A stretch of DNA of 64,000 bases from Mobilisporobacter senegalensis (lineage in GTDB: Bacteria > Bacillota > Clostridia > Lachnospirales > Lachnospiraceae), in the NCBI RefSeq assembly GCF_003752155.1, contig NZ_RJVG01000002.1:62001-126000 (forward strand), written 5' to 3'. Below the pieces are notes generated by a model, which saw only the letters and a list, made by a program, of their open reading frames with translations, did not search any database and was not told the DNA's origin. Within the stretch, counting starts at the first letter, position 1. Each line of letters begins with the position of its first letter. Below, one piece after another: positions 18,901 through 27,886 of the stretch. A program made the position numbers and the translations under genes.

Positions 18901-19117
18901 ACAATGTACTTTCCTGGGGAATATTCCAGTCACTTATCATCTGGATAAAGAAGATGAGCTCATTCCTGGACGTTACAATATTTATAACTATAAGTTAAGC
19001 TATCAGGATGGAACAATTCAAACAGTGAATGACAATTCTTTGGTGGGTAAAGCTGCAGAAGATGTAAGATCCGGTGCTGTTCAATCTATAGATGTTGAAA
19101 TTCATATAATGGAATGA
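15998..19117 (+). CDS. Large sugar phosphorylase of the GH94/GH149/GH161 clan, possibly a beta-1,3-oligoglucan phosphorylase
   Basis: This 1039-aa cytoplasmic protein (no signal peptide, AGGAGGAG site) has the layout of clan GH-Q phosphorylases: an N-terminal beta-sandwich (about 1-310), helical linker, (alpha/alpha)6 barrel (about 330-950) and a C-terminal beta piece. The N-terminus GISGKLGIPIWCFYVNRGQG and the barrel segment GEGYWSDHWTYNLDLIENY (residues 507-525, D513) differ from the GDWND of classical cellobiose phosphorylases. The length and this motif suggest GH161 or a related family acting on beta-1,3-oligoglucans with inorganic phosphate. That sub-family call is from memory of the group and is uncertain. 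It is the first gene of a locus with a second GH94 enzyme, a GH30 and an ABC importer, which fits intracellular phosphorolysis of imported glucan oligomers. Confidence 0.65.
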   Translation: MFDKKGRYILENYNQKSTFSSFLPGISGKLGIPIWCFYVNRGQGITSFGVMDKNHSIMEFYPAHQSYQLTSTLGFRTFLKINEKYYEPFHGETESRKMYIGMNELEIEDYSEEHKVQTNILYFTLPGEELGGLVRKVSIINHSNQIQNIELLDGMPAIIPYGVDLNAIKTMGQTVKAWMQVEDAENRIPYYRVRVSMEDTAKVSQVEGGNFYITIDEEGNKLPAIVDPEAVFEYNSAMTIPTSFVRDGLNELFLKPQVKQNNMPCGFFGKSISLKPGESYTVYGFIGQTESKDILYKLLEKCTNRDFYEQKYEEAIKLTKEITSVIQTKTASRVFDAYCKQTYLDNVLRGGFPIELGKNHIFYLYSRKHGDIERDYNFFRMLPEFYSQGNGNFRDVNQNRRCDTLFTPYVKDFNIKTFYNLIQLDGYNPLSVQEISYTLKNEKEDRILTYVKDEEKLLLKDFFSKEYTPGSLFRFLMKNQLQLTISYEEFMNMAVEYSTGSVNADFGEGYWSDHWTYNLDLIENYTSVYPDKEKELLFNDFTYEYFESKALIRPRSERYVLTDNGIRQYNAVDHETKKDVKHTKVRTDYGKGDIYQTNLMTKLMILAANKFAALDPYGMGIEMEGGKPGWYDALNGLPGLFGSSMAETYELARMLEYMVLKLKQYSLDIKVPHEIKNFIYLINLNLEEYISGKSDHFTYWNKTNEVKENYRVATKWGIEGTEHTLDHNYLIQTLENWNQFIREGIQMAIQYGEGICPTYFAYSVTDYDKIEDVIIPKKFKVIVMPRFLEGPVRFLKMNYGSDIKKEMYEKVIQSPLYDEKLGMYKVNESLYNASFEIGRAKAFTPGWLENESIWLHMEYKYLLEVLKSGLYEEFYKDFYKACIPFLDGDVYGRSPLENSSFIASSVNPDEKIHGKGFVARLSGSTAEFIHMWQIMMFGNAPFSMDKEELILKFEPGIPKYLIDDNKEIQCTFLGNIPVTYHLDKEDELIPGRYNIYNYKLSYQDGTIQTVNDNSLVGKAAEDVRSGAVQSIDVEIHIME

Positions 19118-19170
19118 TTAAATAATTTACTATACTACAATAATGAAGAATTTAGTAGGAGGAGTTAAAA

Positions 19171-19662
19171 ATGAGCAGGTACGAAGAAGGAATAAAGTTA
19201 ATCGAGGAAAGGTGCGGCAACGGAAAAGATAATGTTATCTCTCTCTCAACCATCGCAATGGAACCGAATGCTGACGGAAAACCCCGTCCTTATGTCCGTG
19301 ATGTGGACGCTTATTATGAAGACGGCGTGTTTTATGTTACTACTTGGGCGAAATCAACTAAAATGCAGCAGATAGCTCAAAACAAAGAGGTTGCGTTTGC
19401 GGTTTGCTTCGAATGGTTTTCCGGAAATGGAATTGGAGAAAACCTCGGATGGGTTTTAGACCCGAAAAACGCTGAGCTAAGGACTAAACTTCGTGAAGCA
19501 TTTTCCCAATGGTACGACGACGCAAACAATGAACAGGATGAAAACTGCATTATTCTGGCAATCCGAATCACAAGAGGCACGGTGATTAAAGACCACGGTG
19601 CTGTACGTTATAATATGGACTTTGTGAATAAGGTAGAGACTGAAGAAGGCAAAATCAGATAA
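19171..19662 (+). CDS. Pyridoxamine 5'-phosphate oxidase-like flavin-binding protein
   Basis: This 163-aa protein follows a TAGGAGGAG site. The split-barrel pattern of the PNPOx-like family is visible: VISLSTIAMEPNADGKPRPYVRDVDAYYEDGVFYV corresponds to the first strands, followed by WAKSTKMQQIAQNKEVAFAV, the classical flavin-site helix and strand. Such proteins bind FMN, F420 or heme and reduce small molecules. Its codons are visibly more GC-rich at third positions than the flanking phosphorylase and chemoreceptor genes, hinting at later insertion into the locus. A role in glucan use is unlikely. A terminator follows at 19719. Confidence 0.8.
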   Translation: MSRYEEGIKLIEERCGNGKDNVISLSTIAMEPNADGKPRPYVRDVDAYYEDGVFYVTTWAKSTKMQQIAQNKEVAFAVCFEWFSGNGIGENLGWVLDPKNAELRTKLREAFSQWYDDANNEQDENCIILAIRITRGTVIKDHGAVRYNMDFVNKVETEEGKIR

Positions 19663-19718
19663 GGCATTAAGCCGTATCTAATAAGCATTTTCTTTATTAA
19701 GTATTATACATTAATATT

Positions 19719-19751
19719 CAGCACATACATAAAAAGGTATGTGCTGTTTTT
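19719..19751 (+). terminator. Rho-independent terminator
   Basis: A 10-bp perfect stem (cagcacatac / gtatgtgctg) with an 8-nt loop is followed by five T residues. Confidence 0.85.
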
Positions 19752-19905
19752 GTGCTTAACATAAAAATATCACACTACATTATGAATTAGTGTACTGAAA
19801 TTTACATTTACATTTAATAAAATTATTTTAAGAAGATGGGAAATCCCATATACCAAAGAGTTTAGTAAGATACCTTTAAAAATGAGAGAAAGAAAGGAAA
19901 TACAA

Positions 19906-22047
19906 ATGAGAAATGTGATGAAATTAACAAAAAAATCAACAACAGCAAAAATGCTAAACTTCTCAAGAATAATAAAAGGGAAAGAGATACAAAAGAAAGA
20001 GAAAAAATTAAAAATTAAATTTATTCCTCAACTCAGTATTAAATTCCAGCTTATCATTGGTTTTTTCGTTCCTATTTTATTTTTAATTATTGTGGGTACC
20101 GTTTCCTATTCAAGAGCTTCTGTTGGTATGATAAAGAATTATGAAAGTTCTACACAGAGTGCCATGGGAATGGCAGTAGAGAGTTTGGATCAAGGTATTA
20201 AACCTATTATATCTAATACACTGATGTTAGCACAGGATAAGAATTTAGTCTCCTATGCAATGGGAGCTTATGAAAATGATATAACGGCCAAAACAAAAAT
20301 TAGCGATAGTATATCCAATAATATACTTGTAATGCAGACTGCGGATAGTTTTATTAATAATATACATATTATACCTCAGGATACTGGATGGATCATATCT
20401 ACAGCCACTTTAAGCACATCCAAAATGAAAAGTTTCGCTACACAATTAAAAGATGCAGAGCCGGATATGTTTAATGATGCAAGTATCTATTGGGGAGGAA
20501 CACATATATTAATAGATGAAAAATTAGGGCTAAACGGAGAAGAATATGGAATGTATTGCAGTAATAGATTAGGAAACAGTGAAAAGTCCGGAGTAATTGT
20601 TGTAGATATAAACAAAGAAGCAATTACAGATTTGATGAAACAGCTAAATTTCGGAGACGGAAGTATCGTATCATTTGTTGCATCCAATGGGAGAGAGATC
20701 GGGTTAAATAATGATGTTAAAATATCAGAATTACCTTTTTTTCAAAAGTTAAATTATGAAGGTAGTAAGCCAATTTCTACCTATGTTGATTACAATGGGA
20801 AAAGTTATTTTTTCATAGCCTGCCGCAGTGAAGTAACAGGCGGAATATTAACGGTTATGGTTCCTAAAGATGTTATAACCTACGAAGCGGATGAGATTAA
20901 AAATATTACACTGATCATGATTGCCTTATCATGTATCATTGCTTTTCTGATCGGAACGATCATCATTATGAATATTACCAGGAACATTCAAATGAGTGTA
21001 AATCGATTGAATGAAGTAGCAAGAGGTAATTTAAGTATAACGAAAGATAAGATAAGAAGAAATGAATTTGGAAAGGTCCAGGTTGCAATCACGGAAACAA
21101 TTCAAAATACAAGGAAATTAATCGAAATGGTAATGCAGAGCATGAGTAAAGTGTCTGCATCTACGGAAGAGGTAGGTGAGCTTACATCAGAACTTAATAA
21201 TATGACAGATACAGTGTCAGCAAGTATAGAAGGAATCAATGAAAACATAAGCCAAGAAGCAGATGAAGTAAATGGCTGTCATAATCAAATGGAGGAGTTA
21301 TCCCATAAAATAAAGATTGTTGATGAAAATACTTCTGAAGTTGTGAATTATATTCAATATACAAAAGATGTAATTGCAGATGGAATCCATGCAATGGATA
21401 TGATGACAGAACAATCAAAAGCTACATATCAGGTAACAAGAGAAGTGAAAGATAATGTTAATATGCTTGGAACTAAATTAGAGTCCATAGTTCAATTTGT
21501 AGATGATATAACGAATATTGCATCACAGACCAATCTTTTATCATTAAACGCATCTATTGAAGCAGCGAGAGCAGGACAAAGCGGCAAGGGATTTAGTGTT
21601 GTGGCTGAAGAAATCAGAAAATTGTCTGAGGATTCGGCAAAGACCGCTATAGATATAGGTAATCTTGTAAAAGAAGTAAAGTCTTATACCGGCACTACAG
21701 TTAATACCGTACAATATGCAGAAGATATAGTAAATAAACAAGAAGCAGTCGTTAAAAATACAGCTGATATTTTTATGAAGATAAGTGAATATGTTGAACA
21801 ATTCGTATCAAATATGGAAGAAGTAGCGGGAAGTATTGATGATATAAATGGGGAACGTAAAAACGTTTTGGATTCCATTAAGAATATTCATCTCCTTTCG
21901 GAGAAATCAGTGGAAACAACAGGTATGGTAAAAAACTCTTTGGCGAATCAGGCAGAGTGTACCCAAAGCCTTAATATAATAACGGAAGAGCTTAGGATAC
22001 AAATGAAAGAATTAGAGCAGGCAATCGCATTATTTAAATTAAACTAA
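19906..22047 (+). CDS. Methyl-accepting chemotaxis protein with extracellular Cache-like sensor
   Basis: ATG 19906 is chosen because AAAGGAAA lies upstream; the ATG at 19882 lacks a site. The 713-aa protein has a basic N-terminus, TM1 (about 46-68), an extracellular sensor of about 265 residues with a Cache-like pattern (SVESLDQG helix, [12 protein letters not shown] strand), TM2 (about 334-356), a HAMP domain and a long coiled-coil signalling domain. The tip sequence [24 protein letters not shown] is the hallmark CheA/CheW-contact hairpin. It sits inside the glucan locus between two phosphorylase genes, so it may sense an oligosaccharide or its binding protein. The locus itself has no other chemotaxis genes. 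Confidence 0.92.
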   Translation: MRNVMKLTKKSTTAKMLNFSRIIKGKEIQKKEKKLKIKFIPQLSIKFQLIIGFFVPILFLIIVGTVSYSRASVGMIKNYESSTQSAMGMAVESLDQGIKPIISNTLMLAQDKNLVSYAMGAYENDITAKTKISDSISNNILVMQTADSFINNIHIIPQDTGWIISTATLSTSKMKSFATQLKDAEPDMFNDASIYWGGTHILIDEKLGLNGEEYGMYCSNRLGNSEKSGVIVVDINKEAITDLMKQLNFGDGSIVSFVASNGREIGLNNDVKISELPFFQKLNYEGSKPISTYVDYNGKSYFFIACRSEVTGGILTVMVPKDVITYEADEIKNITLIMIALSCIIAFLIGTIIIMNITRNIQMSVNRLNEVARGNLSITKDKIRRNEFGKVQVAITETIQNTRKLIEMVMQSMSKVSASTEEVGELTSELNNMTDTVSASIEGINENISQEADEVNGCHNQMEELSHKIKIVDENTSEVVNYIQYTKDVIADGIHAMDMMTEQSKATYQVTREVKDNVNMLGTKLESIVQFVDDITNIASQTNLLSLNASIEAARAGQSGKGFSVVAEEIRKLSEDSAKTAIDIGNLVKEVKSYTGTTVNTVQYAEDIVNKQEAVVKNTADIFMKISEYVEQFVSNMEEVAGSIDDINGERKNVLDSIKNIHLLSEKSVETTGMVKNSLANQAECTQSLNIITEELRIQMKELEQAIALFKLN

Positions 22048-22106
22048 AAAGTGAACATAATTTGTAACAATAACATCTTGAGTTTGCTTGGTTTGGAGGA
22101 CAAAAT

Positions 22107-24785
22107 ATGAGTATTCAATTCTTAAATAGGCAGGGAGATTTCTCACTAACTGCAGCAGACGAAACAAGTTATTTATATTTTCCCATTGGAAATGAAGGGG
22201 GTGTTATGGGGAGCATTACACCTAACTTAAATGGAGACAGTAAAATCGGGCAGAATGCTTTTTTACTTGAACCGGTGAGTATAGAAAATCTTCATTCCAG
22301 TAATATGGGGCGGAATATGTGGGTGAAGATCAACGGATCCATTATCTGGTCGATCGCAGGAACTTCAGGAGAACAGCAGATCCATCAATTTGAAAAGGGT
22401 AGAGAGGAAGTAACAGTGACTGGAGGAAAACTGTGGCACCTTGTTCAAAGAAGAAACGAAAGGATTGGGATTCAGTCAGATGTATTAAATTATTGTCCCG
22501 CAACAAAAGAGAAAGTTGAAATAATGAAGGTGACCTTTAAAAATATAGGGCATCAGAGGATGAATCTTGTTCCAACGGTGGCAGTCCCTATCTATGGAAG
22601 AAGTGCGGATAATTTAAGAGATCATAGACATGTTACCTCTCTTTTACACAGGATAAGAGTAGAAGAAGATGGGGTTGTCGTGACACCTACATTATCCTTT
22701 AATGAACATGGTCATAAGAAAAATGAAGTATCCTATGGCGTATATGCAAGAGAAGATAATAAGCATAAACCTGTAGGATTCTATCCGATATTAGAGGATT
22801 TCATTGGAGAGGGAGGAAGACTTAGCTGGCCAAGGGCAGTAGTTTGTGATGACATTCCATTATGTAAAACAGGAACCTGCATAGAAGGAATGGAAGCAAT
22901 GGGAGGAATCCGCTTTGAACAGATTTATTTAGAGACTGAGGAATCTAAGACATATTATATTGTTCTTAGTTATAATGGGGAAGGGTTAAAATATTTAGAT
23001 GAATTTGAGGAAGGAATTGCTTTTCAGGAAATGAAGGATTATTGGAAAAAGCAATCTACGATTCAATGCAAAACATCGGATGATACATTTGATTATTTTG
23101 CAGGATGGGTTGGTATTCAGCCAACATTACGAAGGATTTACGGATGCTCATTTTTACCTCATCATGATTATGGAAGAGGGGGACGGGGCTGGAGAGATTT
23201 ATGGCAGGATAGCCTGGCGCTTTTACTAAATGACGCCAAGGGCGTTAGGAACAGATTAGTTAGTTATTATGGCGGAGTCCGCATTGATGGGAGTAATGCT
23301 ACCATCATTGGTCTGGTACCAGGTGAATTTATAGCTGACAGGAATTCTATTGTAAGAGTATGGATGGATCATGGGCTATGGCCATTAATTACCACTAACT
23401 TATATATTCATCAAACTGGTGATGGAGATATTTTGTTTGAAGAGAACACATATTTTAAAGATTCCATCAGCAATAGGGGAGAAGGCAGGGATGGATTATG
23501 GGATGGACAGACAAGTCAATTAAGAACTTATTCCAATGAAATCTATAATGGAACTATCTTGGAGCATATTTTAGTACAGCACCTTACTGCATTTTACGAT
23601 GTAGGAGAGCATAATCATATGAAGTTAAAAGGTGGAGACTGGAATGATGCTTTGGATATGGCAAAAGAGAATGGTGAAAGTGTCGCTTTCACAGCAGCAT
23701 ATGCAGGAAATCTGGCCACACTTTCAGAACTTCTTACCTGGATCTTAGAAAAAAAGAATATAGTTGAAGTTGAAATTGCAGAAGAACTGGTTACATTATT
23801 ATTCCAATCCGAGAGTGTATATAGTTCACCATTAGAAAAGAGGAAAGTGTTAGAACATTACTGTAATTTATGTACCAGTTATATATCCGGGAAAAAAGCA
23901 AAGATAAAAGTAGTTGATCTAATAAGTAAGCTGAATGGGAAATCGGAATGGATAAAAAAACATATCCGCAGCTTGGAATATATTGCTGATGAGGAAGGGA
24001 ATCATTGGTTTAATGGATATTATGACAATCATAAAGAACAGGTGGAAGGGGTATACAAAGATAAAGCAAGAGTTCTGTTAACAAGTCAGGTTTTTACTAT
24101 TATGTCAAAAACCGCTACGGATGAACAAGTATCAAAGATAGTCAATACCATGGATTATTATTTATACGATATTTCTGTTGGCGGTTATCGATTAAATACA
24201 AATTTTGAAGAAGTAAAAACAGATTTAGGCAGAATGTTTGGATTTGCATATGGAAATAAAGAGAATGGTTCAGTGTTCAGCCATATGGCCGTAATGTATG
24301 CTTATTCCCTTTATTCCAGACGCTTTGTGACAGAAGGATATAAAGTTCTAAAATCTCTTTATCTCCATGCAATGGATTTTAAAGTCAGCAGAATGTATCC
24401 GGGAATTCCTGAGTATTTTAACAAAAGAGGCAGAGGAATGTATCATTATCTTACCGGTTCAGCCAGCTGGTTCATGCTGACAATGCTGACGCAGATGTAT
24501 GGTGTAAGAGGAGAATATGGAGATTTAGTATTAGATCCTAAATTAGTGGCTGAACAGTTTGATGAACAAGGTAGTACTTCTATTCAGACCTTTTTTGCAG
24601 ATAAGAATATTACCGTACTTTATGTGAATAAGAATTTAAAGGAAATTGGCGATTATGAAATTGATGAAATTTATTTAGATAATAAGTTATATACGACCTC
24701 AGAAGAGACTGCCAAAATATCCAGAAAAGATATTATTGAATTAGAAGAGGGAAGAGAGCATACGATACGGGTAATCTTATCATAA
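22107..24785 (+). CDS. GH94 sugar phosphorylase, laminaribiose phosphorylase-like
   Basis: This 892-aa cytoplasmic enzyme follows a TTGGAGGA site. It has the GH94 architecture: an N-terminal beta-sandwich (about 1-290), linker, (alpha/alpha)6 barrel and C-terminal beta domain. Diagnostic motifs are HHDYGRGGRGWRDLWQD (about 349-365) and KGGDWNDALD, with the catalytic Asp in GDWND (510-514). The opening (SYLYFPIGNEGG, FLLEPVSIENLHSS) resembles the laminaribiose phosphorylase branch more than cellobiose phosphorylase; this is from memory and not tested. Reaction: beta-glucoside disaccharide + phosphate to glucose-1-phosphate + glucose. It precedes the GH30 gene by 14 nt and is co-transcribed with it. 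Confidence 0.82.
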   Translation: MSIQFLNRQGDFSLTAADETSYLYFPIGNEGGVMGSITPNLNGDSKIGQNAFLLEPVSIENLHSSNMGRNMWVKINGSIIWSIAGTSGEQQIHQFEKGREEVTVTGGKLWHLVQRRNERIGIQSDVLNYCPATKEKVEIMKVTFKNIGHQRMNLVPTVAVPIYGRSADNLRDHRHVTSLLHRIRVEEDGVVVTPTLSFNEHGHKKNEVSYGVYAREDNKHKPVGFYPILEDFIGEGGRLSWPRAVVCDDIPLCKTGTCIEGMEAMGGIRFEQIYLETEESKTYYIVLSYNGEGLKYLDEFEEGIAFQEMKDYWKKQSTIQCKTSDDTFDYFAGWVGIQPTLRRIYGCSFLPHHDYGRGGRGWRDLWQDSLALLLNDAKGVRNRLVSYYGGVRIDGSNATIIGLVPGEFIADRNSIVRVWMDHGLWPLITTNLYIHQTGDGDILFEENTYFKDSISNRGEGRDGLWDGQTSQLRTYSNEIYNGTILEHILVQHLTAFYDVGEHNHMKLKGGDWNDALDMAKENGESVAFTAAYAGNLATLSELLTWILEKKNIVEVEIAEELVTLLFQSESVYSSPLEKRKVLEHYCNLCTSYISGKKAKIKVVDLISKLNGKSEWIKKHIRSLEYIADEEGNHWFNGYYDNHKEQVEGVYKDKARVLLTSQVFTIMSKTATDEQVSKIVNTMDYYLYDISVGGYRLNTNFEEVKTDLGRMFGFAYGNKENGSVFSHMAVMYAYSLYSRRFVTEGYKVLKSLYLHAMDFKVSRMYPGIPEYFNKRGRGMYHYLTGSASWFMLTMLTQMYGVRGEYGDLVLDPKLVAEQFDEQGSTSIQTFFADKNITVLYVNKNLKEIGDYEIDEIYLDNKLYTTSEETAKISRKDIIELEEGREHTIRVILS

Positions 24786-24799
24786 GAATGGAGGGTATT

Positions 24800-26128
24800 A
24801 TGAAGATAATAACAACAGATTATAATCAGAAGAAGTTTTGGGTGGAAACCGAAGAAAAGCTTAATGAGGTAGGATGTATGAATGTAATTAATATATATCC
24901 TGAATATAAAATGCAGCAAATGAAAGGATTTGGCGGCGCATTTACAGAAGCAGCAGGATATAACTATTCAAAGCTATCTAAGGAAGCAAAAAACGATTTT
25001 GTAAATGCCTATTTTTCTAAAGAAGGCTTAGCCTATATTCTTGGACGTACCCATATAAATAGCTGTGATTTTGCACTTTCTAACTATGCTGCAGTGACAG
25101 ATAAAGAAGATGGTTCATTTGATACTTTTAATCTTAACAGGGAAGAGGAATATATATTACCACTTATCAGCGATGCTTTAAAAGTAAGTAATAATGGTAT
25201 AAAATTTCTTCTCTCTCCATGGAGTCCACCTGCTTTTATGAAGACGAATCATGATATGAATAACGGTGGAAAGCTAAAAAAAGAATATTACATGGCATGG
25301 GCGAATTACCTTGCAAAATATATAAAAGAGATAAAAGTGAAGGGAGTCGATGTAGAGTATTTAAGTGTTCAAAATGAGCCAGAAGCTACCCAGACCTGGG
25401 ATTCCTGTTTATATTCTGCAGAAGAAGAGATGGAATTCGTAAGAGACTTTTTAGGACCTGTTTTAGAGAAAGAAGGATTAAAGGAAGTCAAAATATTAGT
25501 TTGGGATCACAATAAAGAAATTGTATATGACCGGGCCAAAGCAATACTCGAAGATAAGGAAGCTGCAAAATATATTTATGGGATTGCAGTTCATTGGTAT
25601 ACAGGAGATCATTTTGAAGGTCTTAGGCTGACAAAGGAAAAATACCCGACGAAGGAAATCTTTTTTACCGAAGGCTGTGTGGAATACAGCCGGTTCATGG
25701 ATTCCAATGAAGTAGCGAGAGCAGAGATGTATGCTCATGATATGATTGGTAATTTCACCCATGGAGTAAGTGCTTTTTTCGATTGGAATTTGTTATTAGA
25801 TGCTTTTGGCGGACCAAATCATGTGAAGAATTTCTGTGCAGCACCAATTATGTGTACGGAAGATGAAAAAGGAATTGAAAAAAGATTAAGCTACTATTAT
25901 ATAGGCCATTTCAGTAAATATATAAAAGAAGGAGCCTATTGTATTGGCATAACAAGATACACTACCAGATTGGATGCTTGTGCATTCCTAAATCCGGACG
26001 ATGAAAGAGTCATCATCTTAATGAATGGAACAGACAATACAATGAATGTTACGGTGAGAGAGGGTTCTATTGGTAAGGATATTATATTACAACCGCATAC
26101 AATAGCTACGATTATTTATTCTTATTAA
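24800..26128 (+). CDS. Cytoplasmic GH30 glycosidase (beta-1,6-glucanase / beta-glucosidase-like)
   Basis: The start at 24800 is preferred (GGAGGG 4-5 nt upstream); the ATG at 24788 has no site. The 442-aa protein matches GH30: GFGGAFTEAAGYNYSKL near the N-terminus, LLSPWSPPAFMKTN, the acid/base Glu E193 in VQNEPEA and the nucleophile E291 in FFTEGCVEY, followed by the C-terminal beta-sandwich (about 385-442). GH30 includes glucosylceramidases, beta-1,6-glucanases and xylanases. The absence of a signal peptide and the phosphorylase neighbours suggest hydrolysis of imported beta-glucosidic oligomers, perhaps 1,6-linked branches that phosphorylases cannot cut. The substrate is an inference. Confidence 0.88.
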   Translation: MKIITTDYNQKKFWVETEEKLNEVGCMNVINIYPEYKMQQMKGFGGAFTEAAGYNYSKLSKEAKNDFVNAYFSKEGLAYILGRTHINSCDFALSNYAAVTDKEDGSFDTFNLNREEEYILPLISDALKVSNNGIKFLLSPWSPPAFMKTNHDMNNGGKLKKEYYMAWANYLAKYIKEIKVKGVDVEYLSVQNEPEATQTWDSCLYSAEEEMEFVRDFLGPVLEKEGLKEVKILVWDHNKEIVYDRAKAILEDKEAAKYIYGIAVHWYTGDHFEGLRLTKEKYPTKEIFFTEGCVEYSRFMDSNEVARAEMYAHDMIGNFTHGVSAFFDWNLLLDAFGGPNHVKNFCAAPIMCTEDEKGIEKRLSYYYIGHFSKYIKEGAYCIGITRYTTRLDACAFLNPDDERVIILMNGTDNTMNVTVREGSIGKDIILQPHTIATIIYSY

Positions 26129-26139
26129 TGATTATAGTG

Positions 26140-26318
26140 GTTATAGTTCAGCCCTAAGCTCGATTTCGCGTTGCTACATTGTCAAAAGCCTTAGCAAACT
26201 ATATTTGAATAAGGATGTGTATATATTTAGTTTGGCGTCGACCGGCTGAAAGATAAGCAGCCAAATGAATATATACACATCCTTATTTTTCAAAATATAA
26301 ATCTGGCTTTTGACAAAA
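26140..26318. repeat. Repeat copy 3 with nested palindromes, also likely terminator
   Basis: The head gttatagttcagccctaagctcgatttcgcgttgct matches copies 1 and 2. It is followed by nested inverted repeats: an outer 10-12 bp pair (ttgtcaaaagcc at about 26179-26190, ggcttttgacaa at 26305-26316) and an inner stem of about 26 bp (26209-26235 against 26261-26286). It separates the glycosidase genes from the importer genes and could stop or slow transcription. Confidence 0.6.
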
Positions 26319-26427
26319 GAATCACTAATAAAAAAATGACACCATTTCAAAAAAAGGGCAATTAAACTTAGAAATAAGAAAAGTTACAATAGTATTGTGA
26401 TGAAAAACATTTAAAGGAGGAAATGGT

Positions 26428-27810
26428 ATGAAATTAAGAAAAGTTACTGCTTTGTTACTTGCAGGTATTATGGCATTATCGCTAGCTGCATGTGGCAAGA
26501 CTGACGGCAAAACAGATGAACCAGCTGCTTCTAAAGAGGAAGTTAAAACAGAGGATACTGCTTCTGATGAACCAGCTAAATTAGAGGGAAAACTTGTAAT
26601 ATGGACACTTGCAGAAGATTTAAAGGCATTCGCTGATAAGTTCATGGAAAAAAATCCTGGAGTTGAGGTAGAAACAGTTGTTATTGCACCAGCTGATTAT
26701 CCAACAAAACTTACAGCAGCATTAAGAGGTAAGGCAAAAGAACCTGATATTATCGTTGGTGAACCACAGATGCTTCCAGATTTCTTTGAGGCAGGTTTCT
26801 TTGAAGATCTATCACAAGAACCATATGGCGCGGAACAATATAAAGACTTAATCGTTGATTACATATATGAAGCAGGTAGAGATTCTGAAGGAAAAGTAAG
26901 AGCACTAAGTTATCAGGCTACTCCTGGTGGAATCTATTACCGTAGAGATATTGCACAGAAGATCTGGGGTAATGAAGACCCAGCTTTTGTATCAGAAAAA
27001 TTTAAAGACTATAACACAATTGCTGCTACTGCAGTTGAAGTAAAAAATGCAGGTTACAGAATCTTTGGTGATACCGGTAACTTAAGATGGTTCCCAAATG
27101 GCGGTGGAGCATGGGTTCAAGATAATAAACTGGTATTATCACAAGATAGACTTGACTATATGGATGCAGCAGTAAAATTGTATCAGGATAAATTAGTAGC
27201 TTTCTCACCAGAATGGTCAGCAGCATGGTATGCATCAATGTCAGGTCCAATTCCTGTGAATGCAGAATGGGCAGCAGCAGAAGACCTTGAAGGACTTGGT
27301 GGAGATAAGACAGAAGTATTTGCTTATGCACTTCCATCTTGGGGTTCATTGATCGTTAGGGATAATGCAGGAGATAATGCAGGCAGCTTCGGTGTAGCGT
27401 CTGGTCCATGCTCATTCTTTGGTGGCGGAACATTTGTTGGTATTAGTTCTCATAGTGAAAGAAAAGAACTTGCATGGGAATTTGTTAAGTTTACTACATT
27501 GGATGAAGAGACTGCTAAGTGGTGGACTGATGTATCTAAAGGTGATATCGTATCTATGAAATCTGTTCTTGAATCAGTAAAAGATGTTGAAAATGAGACA
27601 TATGGTAAACAAAAAACATATGCATATTTCTTAAATGAAGCACAAAATATTGATTATTCATTAATTACTAGGTATGATACTCAAATCGGAAATTATTGGG
27701 GAGCAGCAATTGAGGCTGTTCAAAAGGGTGATAAGACGAAGGAACAAGCAATAGATGAATTCTATACAAATGTTCAATCTATTTATCCTGAACTCGAAAT
27801 AACGAAATAA
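26428..27810 (+). CDS. ABC importer sugar-binding lipoprotein (family 1)
   Basis: This 460-aa lipoprotein follows an AAAGGAGG site. The signal peptide ends in the lipobox LAAC with lipidated Cys22, then an acidic linker. The mature part shows the family 1 solute-binding pattern (LVIWTLAEDLKAFADKF, PDIIVGEPQMLPDFF, YYRRDIAQKIWG, WEFVKFTTLDEETAKWW). It would deliver oligosaccharides to the two permeases downstream; no ATPase is encoded nearby, so a shared MsmK-type ATPase is expected. A hairpin at 27815-27862 between this gene and the permeases probably lets the binding protein be made in excess. Confidence 0.9.
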   Translation: MKLRKVTALLLAGIMALSLAACGKTDGKTDEPAASKEEVKTEDTASDEPAKLEGKLVIWTLAEDLKAFADKFMEKNPGVEVETVVIAPADYPTKLTAALRGKAKEPDIIVGEPQMLPDFFEAGFFEDLSQEPYGAEQYKDLIVDYIYEAGRDSEGKVRALSYQATPGGIYYRRDIAQKIWGNEDPAFVSEKFKDYNTIAATAVEVKNAGYRIFGDTGNLRWFPNGGGAWVQDNKLVLSQDRLDYMDAAVKLYQDKLVAFSPEWSAAWYASMSGPIPVNAEWAAAEDLEGLGGDKTEVFAYALPSWGSLIVRDNAGDNAGSFGVASGPCSFFGGGTFVGISSHSERKELAWEFVKFTTLDEETAKWWTDVSKGDIVSMKSVLESVKDVENETYGKQKTYAYFLNEAQNIDYSLITRYDTQIGNYWGAAIEAVQKGDKTKEQAIDEFYTNVQSIYPELEITK

Positions 27811-27814
27811 TATC

Positions 27815-27862
27815 TTATGGGGTGGGGTTCATTTGGTTGAATTATCCACCCCATAACTTTTA
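27815..27862 (+). terminator. Intercistronic hairpin between binding protein and permeases
   Basis: An 11-bp perfect stem (ttatggggtgg / ccaccccataa) with a 20-nt loop is followed by a short T stretch. Partial termination here would set binding protein to permease ratios. Confidence 0.65.
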
Positions 27863-27886
27863 AAATAGACCGGAGAGGTGAAAAGA

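Noticed and set aside
15840-26318. CRISPR or phase-variation array interpretation of the repeated hairpins
   Set aside because: Copies are kilobases apart, have no spacers of regular length, and no cas or invertase genes are present.
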